Positions 45,429 through 53,356 of a DNA stretch of 64,000 bases are shown here, one piece after another. The translations under genes and the position numbers were made by a program. Positions within the stretch are counted from its first letter, which is position 1. Every line of letters begins with the position of its first letter. Below the pieces are notes generated by a model that was not told the origin of the DNA, did no database searches, and worked only from the letters and a program-made list of their open reading frames with translations. Origin of the DNA: Wolbachia endosymbiont of Spodoptera picta (GTDB lineage: Bacteria; Pseudomonadota; Alphaproteobacteria; Rickettsiales; Anaplasmataceae); NCBI RefSeq assembly GCF_018141665.1, contig NZ_CP067976.1, positions 1,054,001 to 1,118,000 of the forward strand, given 5' to 3'.

Positions 45429-46472
45429 GTGAATAAAGAGCTAATAAGCGAAATACCTTTACTTGAAGATAAGGCAGTTTCTGAGATTGAAAATGCTGCT
45501 TCTTTGCAGGATTTAGAAAAACTTAGGTTGTCATACTTGGGGAGAAAGGGTGTAGTAAAAGCTTATTTCGATGACTTAAAGAATATAGATGATGCAGGAG
45601 AAAAACGCGACCTAGGTGCAGTGATTAATGTTTTACGCAATAAGATAGACCAGCTTATAACAAGCAAAGAAAATGAACTAAAAGATAAAGAAGTTAAGTT
45701 AAAACTGCAAAATGAAGCAGTTGATATCACACTGCCTGTCAGACCAGAAAGAATTGGCAAGATTCATCCACTGAGCAAAGTTATAAGTGAAGTAAAGCTC
45801 ATTTTTGCACATATGGGCTTCAAAGCAGTTGATGGTCCTGATATTGAAGATGAATTTCACGTGTTTGATGCGCTAAATACTCCAAGTCATCATCCTGCGC
45901 GAGAGGAGCAAGATACCTTTTACTTAAAGAATAAAATAAACGATAAAAGAATGGTGCTGCGCACTCATACCTCATCTGTGCAGATTAGAACTATGGAAAA
46001 GACAAAAACTTTTCCAATTAAAATAGTGGCTGCAGGCAGGGTATACAGAAATGACTTTGATGCAACTCACACTCCTATGTTTCATCAGATAGAAGGGCTT
46101 TATGTTAATGAAAATGTCAATATGGGCCAATTAAAATTTACTATTCATCTCTTCCTTAGTAAATTTTTCGGAGATAAAGGTCTAAAAATACGCTTTCGTA
46201 ATAGTTTTTTTCCTTTTACTGAGCCTTCTGCAGAAGTGGACATAAGTTATAAAGGTAGTAAATGGATTGAAGTACTTGGATGTGGTATGGTGCATCCAAA
46301 TGTCTTTAAAAATGTTGGAATAGACCATACTAAATACAGTGGCTTTGCATTTGGGATTGGTATAGAAAGGCTAGCAATGCTGAAATATCAAATTAGTGAT
46401 CTAAGGAGCTTTTACGACAATAGAGTTAGTTGGCTCAACCATTATGGTTTTCATTTTTCGTCTTTAAGATAA
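45429..46472 (+). CDS. pheS: Phenylalanyl-tRNA synthetase alpha subunit
   Basis: PheS is the catalytic chain of the alpha2-beta2 phenylalanyl-tRNA synthetase. The 347-aa protein has an N-terminal coiled coil (LEKLRLSYLGRKGVVKAYFD) and the class II core: motif 1 in HPLSKVISEVKLIFAHMGFK, FHVFDALNTPSHHPAREEQDTFYL, motif 2 in GRVYRNDFDATHTPMFHQIEGLYV, and motif 3 in FGIGIERLAMLKYQISDLR. The start is a GTG at 45429 (GGTGAATAAA). It abuts glmU, whose GTG follows the stop immediately. pheT is not in the window. Confidence 0.97.
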   Translation: MNKELISEIPLLEDKAVSEIENAASLQDLEKLRLSYLGRKGVVKAYFDDLKNIDDAGEKRDLGAVINVLRNKIDQLITSKENELKDKEVKLKLQNEAVDITLPVRPERIGKIHPLSKVISEVKLIFAHMGFKAVDGPDIEDEFHVFDALNTPSHHPAREEQDTFYLKNKINDKRMVLRTHTSSVQIRTMEKTKTFPIKIVAAGRVYRNDFDATHTPMFHQIEGLYVNENVNMGQLKFTIHLFLSKFFGDKGLKIRFRNSFFPFTEPSAEVDISYKGSKWIEVLGCGMVHPNVFKNVGIDHTKYSGFAFGIGIERLAMLKYQISDLRSFYDNRVSWLNHYGFHFSSLR

Positions 46473-47708
46473 GTGACAAATAAATCTTATACATTTGTTG
46501 TACTTGCTGCTGGGCATGGTAAACGAATGAATTCAAGCTTGCCTAAGGTTCTGCACAAAATAGGTAATTTCTCCATGCTTGAGCATGTCATTTACAATGC
46601 AAAGCAGCTGAATCCTGAAAAAATAGTTATTGTAGTCGATTTACCTTTAACTCAAAGGCTGAAATGCTTTGAGGGTATAAAACTAATTACACAAGAGTCA
46701 ACGCTCGGTACAGGGGATGCAGTCAAAATTGCAATGAGAAACCTGAAAGAATTGTCAGATATTGTTGTTGTGCAGTATGGGGATACTCCACTAATAAAAA
46801 GCAGCACAATAACTAAAATGATAAGCTGCTTAGGAGAGAGCAATGCTTTAGTTTGTCTTGGGTTTAAAACTAATAATAAAGGATACGGTAGACTAATTAT
46901 TGAGAACGGTTCCCTAAGAGAAATCATAGAAGCACAAAATGGTAGAAATAATGATGAGGAATTTCTTGCTAATGCCGGAATAATGGTTGCACGTGAAAAG
47001 AATCTACGTAAATTGGTGGAGAAAATAGAGTGTAATAACCAAGCTCATGAATATTACTTGACCGATATCGTTGCCATTGCAGTAAAGAGTAATTTAAATG
47101 TCGGCTATGTTATTGCTGATGAGGAGGAGGCAACTGGCATAAATAATAGGAATGACCTTGCAAAGGCCGAGTTTTACTTTCAAGAAGAAAAAAGAAAGTT
47201 TTTCACTAACTCTGGAGTAACGCTTGTTGCTCCAGAAACTGTTTTCTTCTCTCTTGATACGCAAATTGGTATGGATTCGATTGTTTACCCATACGTTTTT
47301 TTTGGTCCTGGAGTAAAAATAGGATCTGGTGTTAGGGTTGGTCCATTTGCCAAATGTGAAAATACAACAATAGGTGATGGTGCAATCATAGGTAATTTTG
47401 TTGAAACAAAAGCAAGTGATATAGGTATAAATACTAAGATAAAGCATTTAAGTTATATAGGAAATACTCAGGTAGGGCAGGGGAGTAATATAGGTGCAGG
47501 TACCGTTATTTGTAATTATGATGGGAAAAAGAAACATAAAACAAATATTGGAAGCAATTGTTTTATTGGTGCCAATAGTTCATTAATTGCACCGCTTAAT
47601 GTGCATGATGACTCTGTCATTGCAGCAGGTAGCGTTATAGTAGAGGATGTGCCAGAGAAAAGTCTTGCAATTGCAAGAGAAAGGCAAATAACTAAGAAAA
47701 TAAAATAA
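46473..47708 (+). CDS. glmU: Bifunctional UDP-N-acetylglucosamine pyrophosphorylase / glucosamine-1-phosphate N-acetyltransferase
   Basis: GlmU makes UDP-N-acetylglucosamine for cell-wall precursors. The N-terminal uridyltransferase has VVLAAGHGKRMNSSLPKVLHKI, LGTGDAV, VVQYGDTPLI and IIEAQNGRNNDEEFLANAGIMV. The C-terminal left-handed beta-helix carries hexapeptide repeats (PYVFFGPGVKIGSGVRVGPF, IGNFVETKASDIG, HLSYIGNTQVGQGSNIGAGT, NYDGKKKHKTNIGSNCFIGA). At 411 aa it is about 45 residues shorter than the E. coli enzyme, mostly at the C-terminus. The GTG start directly follows the pheS stop. Its 3' end is partly repeated in the two spacers between the omp-like genes downstream. Wolbachia retains lipid II synthesis without a complete wall, which fits. 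Confidence 0.95.
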   Translation: MTNKSYTFVVLAAGHGKRMNSSLPKVLHKIGNFSMLEHVIYNAKQLNPEKIVIVVDLPLTQRLKCFEGIKLITQESTLGTGDAVKIAMRNLKELSDIVVVQYGDTPLIKSSTITKMISCLGESNALVCLGFKTNNKGYGRLIIENGSLREIIEAQNGRNNDEEFLANAGIMVAREKNLRKLVEKIECNNQAHEYYLTDIVAIAVKSNLNVGYVIADEEEATGINNRNDLAKAEFYFQEEKRKFFTNSGVTLVAPETVFFSLDTQIGMDSIVYPYVFFGPGVKIGSGVRVGPFAKCENTTIGDGAIIGNFVETKASDIGINTKIKHLSYIGNTQVGQGSNIGAGTVICNYDGKKKHKTNIGSNCFIGANSSLIAPLNVHDDSVIAAGSVIVEDVPEKSLAIARERQITKKIK

Positions 47709-47786
47709 CTCTAATTTTTATTACGCGAATTATGTTATTTTTAATATATGCATTAGTATACATGTATATCAATATACATGTTAAAA

Positions 47787-48323
47787 ATGAAAAAGTTGCT
47801 TATTTTGGTGGTCTGTTGTTTCCTGTCAGTACCGTCTTTTGGAGTTGATTGGATTAAAGATAGAATCTATACTTCTTTGTCATATAGCCGGCTTGGTATT
47901 AATTATGATGTTGGTTTTCACTATACAAATAGCACTAAAATTTCAGTTGGCTATGTAATCAAACCTACTCTTGATGAAGAATTTGGAGGAGTTATGGGGC
48001 TTATGGCAAAGCTTCATTATCATCATAAATTTGAAGGTACGAGTATGACTCGTTATATTACTGCTGGTGTTGGTCCTGTTATAGTTCGTACAATGAAGGC
48101 TAAACCTAAAATAAGTAGAGCTGATAATGTAGGTGAAAACATAAGTACCCTATTGGCAGAGGTTTTCAAAACTATAGTCAATGATAAATTTTTTTCTTAT
48201 CAAATAGGTTCTGGTATTAATCTTCCACTTTCTGAAAGAACAAGTGTTTTTGCTGGCTACAAATTGCAAAGGTTTCATAAAATTTTTCATGGAATTGAGC
48301 TAGGAATGAGCTTTAATTTGTAA
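47787..48323 (+). CDS. Omp-like secreted beta-barrel protein, tandem copy 1
   Basis: The 178-aa protein has a signal peptide (MKKLLILVVCCFLSVPSFG, cleavage likely before VDW). It is followed by alternating beta-strand sequence: DRIYTSLSYSRLGINYDVGFH, KISVGYVIKPTL, MAKLHYHHKFEG, FFSYQIGSGINLPLSERTSV, FAGYKLQRF. It ends GIELGMSFNL, a terminal strand like those recognised by BamA. That implies a small outer-membrane barrel of the surface-antigen type, probably eight strands. This copy has an extra segment (KAKPKISRADNVGENISTLL) absent from the other two. The ATG at 47787 precedes the signal peptide; an ATG nine bases earlier overlaps the small palindrome CATGTATATCAATATACATG. Confidence 0.85.
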   Translation: MKKLLILVVCCFLSVPSFGVDWIKDRIYTSLSYSRLGINYDVGFHYTNSTKISVGYVIKPTLDEEFGGVMGLMAKLHYHHKFEGTSMTRYITAGVGPVIVRTMKAKPKISRADNVGENISTLLAEVFKTIVNDKFFSYQIGSGINLPLSERTSVFAGYKLQRFHKIFHGIELGMSFNL

Positions 48324-48354
48324 ACTCTGATTGAATATTTTTAGTAAAGGCTAG

Positions 48355-48474
48355 TGGGAAATTATATTGAAGCGAAAGTAAGTGATGTAGACTCAAATGA
48401 TGATTGCAGCAGATAGTGAAAGATATGCCAATTTGCAATTGCAAGAGAAAGACAAATAACAAAAAAAATAAAAT
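48355..48474 (+). pseudogene. Relic of the glmU 3' end in the spacer between omp copies 1 and 2
   Basis: AATTATATTGAAGCGAAAG and TAAGTGATGTAG resemble glmU 47391..47425. TGATGATTGCAGCAGATAG resembles glmU near 47612, and TTGCAATTGCAAGAGAAAGA with CAAATAAC and AAAATAAAATAA copies glmU 47667..47708 including its stop. The parts are in the glmU order with internal deletions. Confidence 0.75.
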
Positions 48475-48558
48475 AATTCCAATTTTTTACTTGCAATTTA
48501 TACTATTTTTAATATTTATATGCTTGTATATGCATATATTAATCTTTGGAGGATAAAA

Positions 48559-49029
48559 ATGAAAAAGTTACTTACTTTGTTGGCTTGCTGTTCTTTGTCA
48601 GCACCGTCTTTTGGAGTTGATTGGGTTAAAGATAGAACCTACACCTCTTCGTCGTATGGCATGCTTGGTATTAATTATGATCTTGGCTATCATTGTACAG
48701 ATAGCATTAAAATTTCATTTGGTCCTGCAGTTAAACTTGTTATGAGTGAAGGGATTTTAGACGCGGGACTTATGACAAAGCTTCATTATCATTATAAATT
48801 TGAAAATACAGATATTACTCCTTATGTTACTTTTGGTGTAGGAGGAGTTGCTAAAATTCCTCTTTCAGAAAATCAAGGGCCAGAAGTAGAAGAATTTTTT
48901 TCTTATCAAATAGGTTCTGGTATTAATCTTCCACTTTCTGAGAGAACAAGTGTTTTTGCTGGCTACAAGCTGCAGAAGTTTCATGAACTTTCGCATGGGG
49001 TTGAATTTGGAATGAGTTTTAATTTGTAA
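48559..49029 (+). CDS. Omp-like secreted beta-barrel protein, tandem copy 2
   Basis: This 156-aa paralogue of copy 1 starts at an ATG preceded by a strong GGAGG (48547..48551). It has a signal peptide MKKLLTLLACCSLSAPSFG, then the conserved mature start VDWVKDRTYTSSSYGMLGINYDLGYH, MTKLHYHYKFENTDITPYVT, a short acidic loop ENQGPEVEE, and FFSYQIGSGINLPLSERTSV, ending GVEFGMSFNL. The C-terminal 40 residues are nearly identical in all three copies while the loops differ, the pattern expected of surface-exposed loops under diversification on a conserved barrel. The spacer before it carries a glmU relic. Confidence 0.85.
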   Translation: MKKLLTLLACCSLSAPSFGVDWVKDRTYTSSSYGMLGINYDLGYHCTDSIKISFGPAVKLVMSEGILDAGLMTKLHYHYKFENTDITPYVTFGVGGVAKIPLSENQGPEVEEFFSYQIGSGINLPLSERTSVFAGYKLQKFHELSHGVEFGMSFNL

Positions 49030-49064
49030 GCTCCGATTGAATGTTTTTAGTGAAGTCTGGTTTG

Positions 49065-49185
49065 AATTTTTGTTGAAAAAAAGCAAGTGATATAGGCTAA
49101 AATGATGATTGCAGTAGGTAACAAAATGTGACAAAGAGAAGTTTGGCAATTGCAAGAGAAATGCAAGTAGCTAAGAAAGTGATTC
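49065..49185 (+). pseudogene. Relic of the glmU 3' end in the spacer between omp copies 2 and 3
   Basis: ATTTTTGTTGAAAAAAAGC and AAGTGATATAGG copy glmU 47395..47426 (VETKASDIG). TGATGATTGCAGTAGGTAA matches glmU near 47615. GTTTGGCAATTGCAAGAGAA, then ATGCAAGTAGCTAAGAAAG, copies the glmU C-terminus. It carries an internal deletion like the first relic but with its own substitutions. Confidence 0.75.
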
Positions 49186-49263
49186 CGATTTTATTATGTA
49201 AGTTATGTAATTTTTAACTTTTCTGTGAGTATATATGCGTATATTCATGGTTAGAGGGTAAAA

Positions 49264-49743
49264 ATGAAAAAATTACTTACTTTAGTAGTCTGCTGTTCTC
49301 TGTCAGCACCGTCTTTTGGAGTTGATTGGATTAAAGATAGAATCTATACTTCGTCGTCATATGGCAATCTTGGTGTTAATTATGATCTTGGCTATCATTA
49401 TACAGATAGCATAAAAATTTCAGCTGGTCCTGTAGTCAAATCTGTTTTGTTTGAAGGATCTTTGGCAGAGCTAGGATTCATGGCAAAGCTTCATTATCAT
49501 TATAAATTTGAAAGTACGGATATTATTCCTTATGTTACTTTTGGTGTAGGAGGTGGAGCTAAAGTATCTCCACCAGCACAGCAAGGTCAACAGCCAGACG
49601 TAGAAAAGTTTTTTTCCTACCAGATAGGTTCTGGTATTAATCTTCCACTTTCTGAGAGAACGAATGTTTTCGCTGGCTATAAACTTCACAAGTTCAGTAA
49701 TTTTTCTCATGGGTTTGAACTTGGAATGAGTTTTAATTTATAA
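49264..49743 (+). CDS. Omp-like secreted beta-barrel protein, tandem copy 3
   Basis: The 159-aa paralogue has a signal peptide MKKLLTLVVCCSLSAPSFG and the same framework as copies 1 and 2 (VDWIKDRIYTSSSYGNLGVN, MAKLHYHYKFESTDIIPYVT, FFSYQIGSGINLPLSERTNV, terminal ELGMSFNL). Its variable loop is VSPPAQQGQQPDVE. A GAGGGT lies seven bases before the ATG. The three genes and their glmU-derived spacers form one tandem amplification. Antigenic or host-interface roles have been proposed for small Omp-like proteins in Anaplasmataceae; here that is inference. Confidence 0.85.
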   Translation: MKKLLTLVVCCSLSAPSFGVDWIKDRIYTSSSYGNLGVNYDLGYHYTDSIKISAGPVVKSVLFEGSLAELGFMAKLHYHYKFESTDIIPYVTFGVGGGAKVSPPAQQGQQPDVEKFFSYQIGSGINLPLSERTNVFAGYKLHKFSNFSHGFELGMSFNL

Positions 49744-49820
49744 GCTCCGATTGAATGTTTTTAGTGGAAGCTTGAGTTTTTATTAACGTCGTAAAGTTTT
49801 CATGAGACTAAGAGAATTTA

Positions 49821-49852
49821 AGAGTAGTCAAGTTTTAAAACTTGACTACTCT
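49821..49852. repeat. Perfect 32-bp palindrome after omp copy 3
   Basis: AGAGTAGTCAAGTTTT (49821..49836) is immediately followed by its reverse complement AAAACTTGACTACTCT, with no unpaired centre. It sits between the omp array and the rplU promoter. There is no T-run after it, so if it terminates transcription it is not a classical Rho-independent type. Confidence 0.7.
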
Positions 49853-49902
49853 CCACGAGGAAAAGCAGATAAAGGTAGAAGTATTTCATGTTTTTATTTA
49901 TA

Positions 49903-49931
49903 TTGACAGTATGTGTAACATCATTTACGAT
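49903..49931 (+). promoter_or_regulatory. rplU-rpmA promoter
   Basis: A perfect TTGACA (49903) and TACGAT (49926) are spaced by exactly 17 bp and end 30 bp before the rplU ATG. Confidence 0.6.
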
Positions 49932-49961
49932 TAGTGTTACTAACAATAATTGATATTTGTC

Positions 49962-50264
49962 ATGTTTGCAGTAATCGAAACTGGTGGAAAGCAGTATTTA
50001 GTAAAAAAAGGCAGCATAATTAAAGTAGAAAGATTACAAGCTGAAGAAAAAGAGGAAGTAGAAATCAATAAAGTGATTTGTGTTTCAAGTAATGGCTTAT
50101 CTTGTTCATCTAATGCTGTTGTTAAAGCTGAAGTACTGGAGCAGTGTAGAGATAAAAAAATTATAATCTTTAAGAAAAAGAGAAGAAAAAATTACCGTAG
50201 GAAAAATGGTCATAGGCAGTATATTACTGTTCTTCGTATCAATGAAATTCGTCTTCAAAAGTAA
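49962..50264 (+). CDS. rplU: 50S ribosomal protein L21
   Basis: This is L21, a small ribosomal protein of the large subunit. The 100-aa protein reads MFAVIETGGKQYLVKKGSII, the universal L21 start, with FKKKRRKNYRRKNGHRQYIT as the conserved basic end. The ATG at 49962 is preferred; codons upstream (MIFV) do not belong to the family. rpmA follows after 10 bp, the standard L21-L27 pair. Confidence 0.97.
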   Translation: MFAVIETGGKQYLVKKGSIIKVERLQAEEKEEVEINKVICVSSNGLSCSSNAVVKAEVLEQCRDKKIIIFKKKRRKNYRRKNGHRQYITVLRINEIRLQK

Positions 50265-50274
50265 GAGGTAAGAT

Positions 50275-50544
50275 ATGGCAACTAAAAAATCAGGTGGTAG
50301 TTCCTGTAATGGCAGAGATTCGGCAGGGCGTCGGCTCGGGATAAAGAAGAATGGTGAGGTTATTCCAGGTAACATAATTGTACGTCAAAGAGGTACAAAA
50401 TTTCATCCTGGAAAGAATGTTGGTATGGGTAAAGATCATACGATTTTTGCTAAAACGAAAGGCTGGGTGAGTTTTAGAAAATCAGCAAATAAAAAGACGT
50501 TTATTGATGTTGTGCCTACAGATGATATGCAAGCCTTGGCTTGA
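50275..50544 (+). CDS. rpmA: 50S ribosomal protein L27
   Basis: L27 lies near the peptidyl-transferase centre. The 89-aa protein reads MATKKSGGSSCNGRDSAGRR followed by LGIKKNGEVIPGNIIVRQRG, with TKFHPGKNVGMGKDHTIFAK. Here the N-terminus starts directly at MATKKSGGSS without the cleavable extension seen in Firmicutes. It is co-transcribed with rplU (AAGAGGT ribosome-binding site in the gap) and perhaps with the tRNA-Ile eight bases downstream. Confidence 0.97.
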   Translation: MATKKSGGSSCNGRDSAGRRLGIKKNGEVIPGNIIVRQRGTKFHPGKNVGMGKDHTIFAKTKGWVSFRKSANKKTFIDVVPTDDMQALA

Positions 50545-50552
50545 ATAGATAC

Positions 50553-50629
<77 letters not shown>

Positions 50630-50668
50630 TTTAAATTTGCAATAGTTTTGATATCGTGTAACTAAGCG

Positions 50669-51835
50669 ATGGTTTTACATAAGAATTCAGTAACCAGTGA
50701 ATCAGTAGCAGCCGGTCATCCAGACAAAGTAGCAGACCAGATTTCAGATGCAATACTTGACGAATACCTTTTTAATGACTCTTCCTCTCGTACTGCAATA
50801 GAGACTTTGGTTACTAAAGATAATGTTATTATAGCTGGGGAAGTATTTGGGCCGAACATTGAAAATAGCAAGATTGAAAGTATTGTACGGAATACAATAA
50901 AAGATATTGGTTATGAGCATGATGGTTTCCACTGGGAAACAGTGAAAGTAAATATATTACTACATGAACAATCAAATGACATTGCAATAGGTGTGGATCA
51001 AGGTGCTGGGGATCAGGGCATAATGTATGGCTATGCAACAATAGAGACAGAAAGCCTCATGCCAGCACCCATTTTTTATGCACACTCGATTCTGAGAAAT
51101 ATTATGAGTATGGTCAAAGAGGTAAAGCTTGGTCCGGATGCAAAATCGCAAATCGCTTTGGCGTATGAGAATAACCTTCCAGTGCGTGCTGAAAGTATTG
51201 TTGTTTCAATACAGCATCTTGAGGATCTGAGTCAATCGAAAGTGAAGGAAATAATTTATCCTTACATAGCTTCATCTTTACCTGAAGGGTGGATGTGCCC
51301 TAAAGAAAATCTCTTAGTCAATCCAACAGGTAGATTTGTTATTGGTGGACCAGTTGGTGATTGTGGATTAACCGGACGAAAAGTTATGGTTGATACTTAT
51401 GGAGGCTATATTCCACACGGTGGAGGAGCGTTTTCTGGAAAAGATGCAACAAAAGTTGATAGATCCGCAGCTTATATGGCGAGATACCTTGCTAAAAATA
51501 TTGTCTTTGCAGGTTTAGCTGAACGTTGTCTTGTGCAGCTTTCTTATGCAATTGGTGTCTCAAAACCTACTTCATTTTACATTGATACATTTGGCACGAA
51601 TACAATAGATGAAGAGAGGATTAAAGGGTTTATTGAAGGTAACATAGATTTATCAACTAAAGGCATAATAAGACATTTATCACTTAATCGTCCTATATAT
51701 AAACGTACAGCCTGCTATGGGCATTTTGGTAAAGAATCGGAAAGTGATGGTGGATTTTCTTGGGAAGGTGTGGACTTATCTACTGATTTTTGTAAAGAAT
51801 TTAATATAGAAGAAGAAAAGAGAGAATTTCTTTAA
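50669..51835 (+). CDS. metK: S-adenosylmethionine synthetase
   Basis: MetK makes S-adenosylmethionine from methionine and ATP. The 388-aa protein contains SESVAAGHPDKVADQISDAI near the N-terminus, GAGDQGIMYGYA, FVIGGPVGDCGLTGRKVMVD, GGGAFSGKDATKVDRSAAYM and CYGHFG. All metal- and substrate-binding motifs are in place. Some Rickettsia have decayed metK because they import the cofactor; this copy is intact. It supplies methyl donors for rlmB and the TPR-methyltransferase in this window. The ATG at 50669 lies 39 bp after tRNA-Ile. Confidence 0.97.
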   Translation: MVLHKNSVTSESVAAGHPDKVADQISDAILDEYLFNDSSSRTAIETLVTKDNVIIAGEVFGPNIENSKIESIVRNTIKDIGYEHDGFHWETVKVNILLHEQSNDIAIGVDQGAGDQGIMYGYATIETESLMPAPIFYAHSILRNIMSMVKEVKLGPDAKSQIALAYENNLPVRAESIVVSIQHLEDLSQSKVKEIIYPYIASSLPEGWMCPKENLLVNPTGRFVIGGPVGDCGLTGRKVMVDTYGGYIPHGGGAFSGKDATKVDRSAAYMARYLAKNIVFAGLAERCLVQLSYAIGVSKPTSFYIDTFGTNTIDEERIKGFIEGNIDLSTKGIIRHLSLNRPIYKRTACYGHFGKESESDGGFSWEGVDLSTDFCKEFNIEEEKREFL

Positions 51836-51860
51836 ACTATTAAACTCTTTTATTTCTAGC

Positions 51861-51889
51861 TTGATACTGATATAATAACTTATTATAAA
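51861..51889 (+). promoter_or_regulatory. Promoter of the TenA-like pair
   Basis: TTGATA (51861) and TATAAA (51884) are spaced by 17 bp and end 55 bp before the ATG at 51945. Both hexamers are one base from consensus. Confidence 0.55.
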
Positions 51890-51944
51890 TTGTAAGTAAC
51901 TTTTTAGTAACTATACTAGTTTTAATACTTATGAGGCTTACAAG

Positions 51945-52610
51945 ATGTCCGACAAACCAAAAGAAGAATTTTATGATATTGCTATAAAAGAATCATCTGA
52001 TCTTATTGAGGAAATAAAAGAACATCCTTTCAATGTTGAATTGATAAACAATACGCTAGATTATGAAAAGTTCAAAATTTATCTTCAGCAGGATTTTTTA
52101 TATTTAGTGGACTGTACTCGTGCTTTATTGATTATTGCATCTAAAGTTGATGACATTGAAATAATGAGCAGTTTGGTTAATGTAGCAAGGGGAACATTTG
52201 CGGTTCGAAAGCAGTATACTGAATATTTTGAGACTTGTGATTTATCCGATAATCATAAAAAATCAGAATCTTGTTCTGCTTTCACTGACTTTTTTATGCG
52301 TGCTGCATATCATAATTCTGTTGCTGAAGCTTTAGCAGCGTCTTGTCCTTGTTTTAATATATACCAAATTATTATAAATCATATGGTAGGAGAGGTTATG
52401 CCTAAAAAAATTGAAGATCACAGATATCAAGGGTGGATTGATATTTATAATAACACAGTAATGAATGCTACGATTAATCAAGTTACTGACGTTGCAAATA
52501 ATCTATATGCAAAGGCTGGTGATTGTGAGAGGAAAAAGATGCGTGAGTTTTTTAAGAGAGGTCTAGAGCTAGAAATAATGTTTTGGGATGAGATATATTC
52601 TCTAGCATAG
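51945..52610 (+). CDS. TenA/THI-4 family protein, first of a tandem pair
   Basis: TenA proteins are all-helical enzymes of the haem-oxygenase-like fold; canonical ones hydrolyse aminopyrimidines in thiamine salvage. The 221-aa protein matches over its full length: IKEHPFNVELINNTLDYEKF, YLQQDFLYLVDCTRALLIIASK (with the conserved Asp), AEALAASCPCFNIYQIIIN carrying a Cys where the catalytic Cys lies, and the end LELEIMFWDEIYSL. The usual C-terminal FWE reads FWD, so the key Glu is replaced or shifted. Related proteins such as chlamydial CADD have other roles, so I do not assign thiamine salvage. Confidence 0.88.
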   Translation: MSDKPKEEFYDIAIKESSDLIEEIKEHPFNVELINNTLDYEKFKIYLQQDFLYLVDCTRALLIIASKVDDIEIMSSLVNVARGTFAVRKQYTEYFETCDLSDNHKKSESCSAFTDFFMRAAYHNSVAEALAASCPCFNIYQIIINHMVGEVMPKKIEDHRYQGWIDIYNNTVMNATINQVTDVANNLYAKAGDCERKKMREFFKRGLELEIMFWDEIYSLA

Positions 52611-52649
52611 TCTGTAGTATTAACACTAAATTATATTCTAGTTTATGTG

Positions 52650-53309
52650 ATGTTTAGTGGTATAATTAAGAGTTATTATGGGTCAAATCTTTTAAAGGAT
52701 ATTATTGAGCATCCTTTCAATGTTGAGTTAGCAAATAATACTTTAAACATAGAAAATTTCAAGTTTTATATACAACAAGATGCATTTTTTGTAGCTGATT
52801 ATGTTCGTACTGTTTTAATTATTGCATCAAAAATGGAGAGTTGTAACAACATTGTTCCATTGATTGAGGTGGCTCAAGGAGGAATAGAGATTATAAGAGT
52901 GTTATGCGACCACTACTTTGCTGTATACTCCATAAATCGTGGAGAAAAGTCGCTAGAGTGTTTCAATTTTACTAACTTTCTTTTGTCTACTTCGTATAGC
53001 GAAATTTATGAAGCTGTAACAGTTATTTACTCTTGCCATTTTATATATAAAGTTGCTATTGGTAGTATGAGAAGTAAAATTAAAAAAAATAATAGGTATA
53101 AGGATTGGTTTGATTTTTTTGGCAGTAGCTTGATGGAATCTGGATGTGTTGCTTTGGAAGGTATTGTTGACGAGTATTGTAACAAAGTAAGGGAAAGTGA
53201 AAGGACCAGAATGCTTGAATTATTTAAAATAACTGCACAATTTGAGTTAGGCTTTTGGAATAGCGCATATAATTTTTCAAAATTTGATCAAGATTTTAAG
53301 AAATATTGA
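52650..53309 (+). CDS. TenA/THI-4 family protein, diverged second copy
   Basis: This 219-aa paralogue starts 39 bp after the first copy. It keeps IEHPFNVELANNTLNIENFK and YIQQDAFFVADYVRTVLIIASK, the region VTVIYSCHFIYKVAIG (Cys present) and the end TAQFELGFWNSAYNF. Two residues of the classical active site are altered: the Tyr after Gln-Asp is Phe, and FWE is FWN. It has an ATG at 52650 directly after an in-frame GTG. The divergence suggests loss of the original catalysis or a heteromeric role with copy 1. Confidence 0.82.
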   Translation: MFSGIIKSYYGSNLLKDIIEHPFNVELANNTLNIENFKFYIQQDAFFVADYVRTVLIIASKMESCNNIVPLIEVAQGGIEIIRVLCDHYFAVYSINRGEKSLECFNFTNFLLSTSYSEIYEAVTVIYSCHFIYKVAIGSMRSKIKKNNRYKDWFDFFGSSLMESGCVALEGIVDEYCNKVRESERTRMLELFKITAQFELGFWNSAYNFSKFDQDFKKY

Positions 53310-53356
53310 CAATTTTAAGCTAATTTGTATGCTTGGTACGTATTTTTGAAGATGAT

